A model generated the notes under the pieces. The model ran no database searches and was not told the DNA's origin. It worked only from the letters and a program-made list of their open reading frames with translations. From Desulfofustis sp. (lineage in GTDB: Bacteria; Desulfobacterota; Desulfobulbia; Desulfobulbales; Desulfocapsaceae): a stretch of 5,115 bases of DNA. Below, in pieces: positions 4,786 to 5,115 of the stretch. The DNA lies in the NCBI GenBank assembly GCA_030604345.1, contig JAUVWB010000150.1:1-5115 (forward strand), written 5' to 3'. Position 1 is the stretch's first letter. Every line of letters starts with the position of its first letter. A program made the translations under genes and the position numbers.

Positions 4786-5115
4786 ACCAGACAGCCGCCC
4801 CCGCAGCGCCAGATCGACTATCCGCTCGACCGCCTCCGGCAACGCTTGCCGGACCGGCTCGGACAGACCGACCCCGATCCGGTTGAAACAGCCCCCTTCC
4901 ACGCCGACCAGATAAGCGGCCCGGGGCGCCTTGTCCGGGAAGAGACGCCGACAGACGAGCAGCGCCTCCTTGACCCCGATCCCATGGCCCGACACCGGCC
5001 GCGCTTCACTGGCCGGTATCTCCTCCCAGGCCATAACCCGGACCGTTCCCGGCGGCTTGCCGAGCTGTACGGCGTCAACCACAATCAAGACGTCCTCACC
5101 ATCGAGCCAGTCGAG
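4783..5115 (-). CDS. [NiFe]-hydrogenase maturation endopeptidase (HycI/HybD/HyaD family), C-terminal part
   Basis: The frame is open to the window edge, so the N-terminus, including the expected first nickel-ligand glutamate, lies outside; 110 residues are visible. The visible part fits the M52 peptidase family that clips the C-terminus of the hydrogenase large subunit after nickel insertion. LDWLDGEDVLIVVDAVQLG near the edge contains the aspartate matching HybD D62, then PPGTVRVM. HGIGVKEAL carries the histidine matching HybD H93. LVGVEGGCFNRIGVGLSEPVRQALPEAVERI is the typical C-terminal section. Internal TTG/ATG codons (from 5088 on) are not the start, because the conserved domain continues upstream without a stop. 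It is convergent with the racemase homologue, with no base between the two stop codons. Hydrogenase structural genes are presumably to the right. Confidence 0.85.
   Translation of the reverse strand, partial: LDWLDGEDVLIVVDAVQLGKPPGTVRVMAWEEIPASEARPVSGHGIGVKEALLVCRRLFPDKAPRAAYLVGVEGGCFNRIGVGLSEPVRQALPEAVERIVDLALRGRLSG

Noticed and set aside
4783..5088. A complete small protein starting at the TTG at 5088.
   Set aside because: The conserved maturation-protease domain continues upstream in frame to the window edge, so this is the end of a longer gene.

Overview
The window has a GC-rich coding style, Shine-Dalgarno-led genes and short intergenic gaps. It carries a GAF-type sensor, a [NiFe]-hydrogenase maturation protease and a nickel-pincer racemase homologue. 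This suggests a Gram-negative, probably anaerobic, hydrogenase-bearing bacterium. A Desulfobacterota/Deltaproteobacteria-like host is my best guess from protein style alone; nothing in the window proves taxonomy. I see no tRNA, rRNA, CRISPR array, transposase or other sign of a mobile element.

Layout. (1) 1-556, minus strand: a small winged-helix protein (302-556) is followed by the N-terminal part of a GAF-domain protein (250 down to the window edge), probably one short signalling operon. (2) 557-828: a gap with an AT-rich stretch, a short palindrome near the probable promoter of the winged-helix gene, and a GC-rich stem-loop just after glxR. (3) 829-2500, minus strand: hyi (hydroxypyruvate isomerase) then glxR (tartronate semialdehyde reductase), 16 bases apart. 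(4) 2501-2741: a divergent control region with a 10-bp inverted repeat, overlapping direct repeats and a perfect TTGACA -35 box pointing to hyi. (5) 2742-4782, plus strand: a GntR/FadR-family (FCD) regulator followed by a LarA-family (DUF2088) nickel-dependent 2-hydroxyacid racemase/epimerase homologue with its catalytic set intact. (6) 4783 to the end, minus strand: the C-terminal part of a hydrogenase maturation endopeptidase, convergent with the racemase gene and abutting it stop to stop.

How the genes may work together. Hyi interconverts hydroxypyruvate and tartronate semialdehyde, and GlxR reduces the latter to D-glycerate. The usual partner, glyoxylate carboligase (gcl), is not in the transcript as far as it is visible. 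In its place, divergently transcribed and probably under the same GntR regulator, stands a LarA-type enzyme. The most interesting reading is a small regulon for a C3 (or related) 2-hydroxyacid in which a nickel-pincer enzyme changes the stereochemistry at C2, for example L-/D-glycerate, and Hyi-GlxR handle the oxidised intermediate. The substrate is inference; the family assignments are strong.
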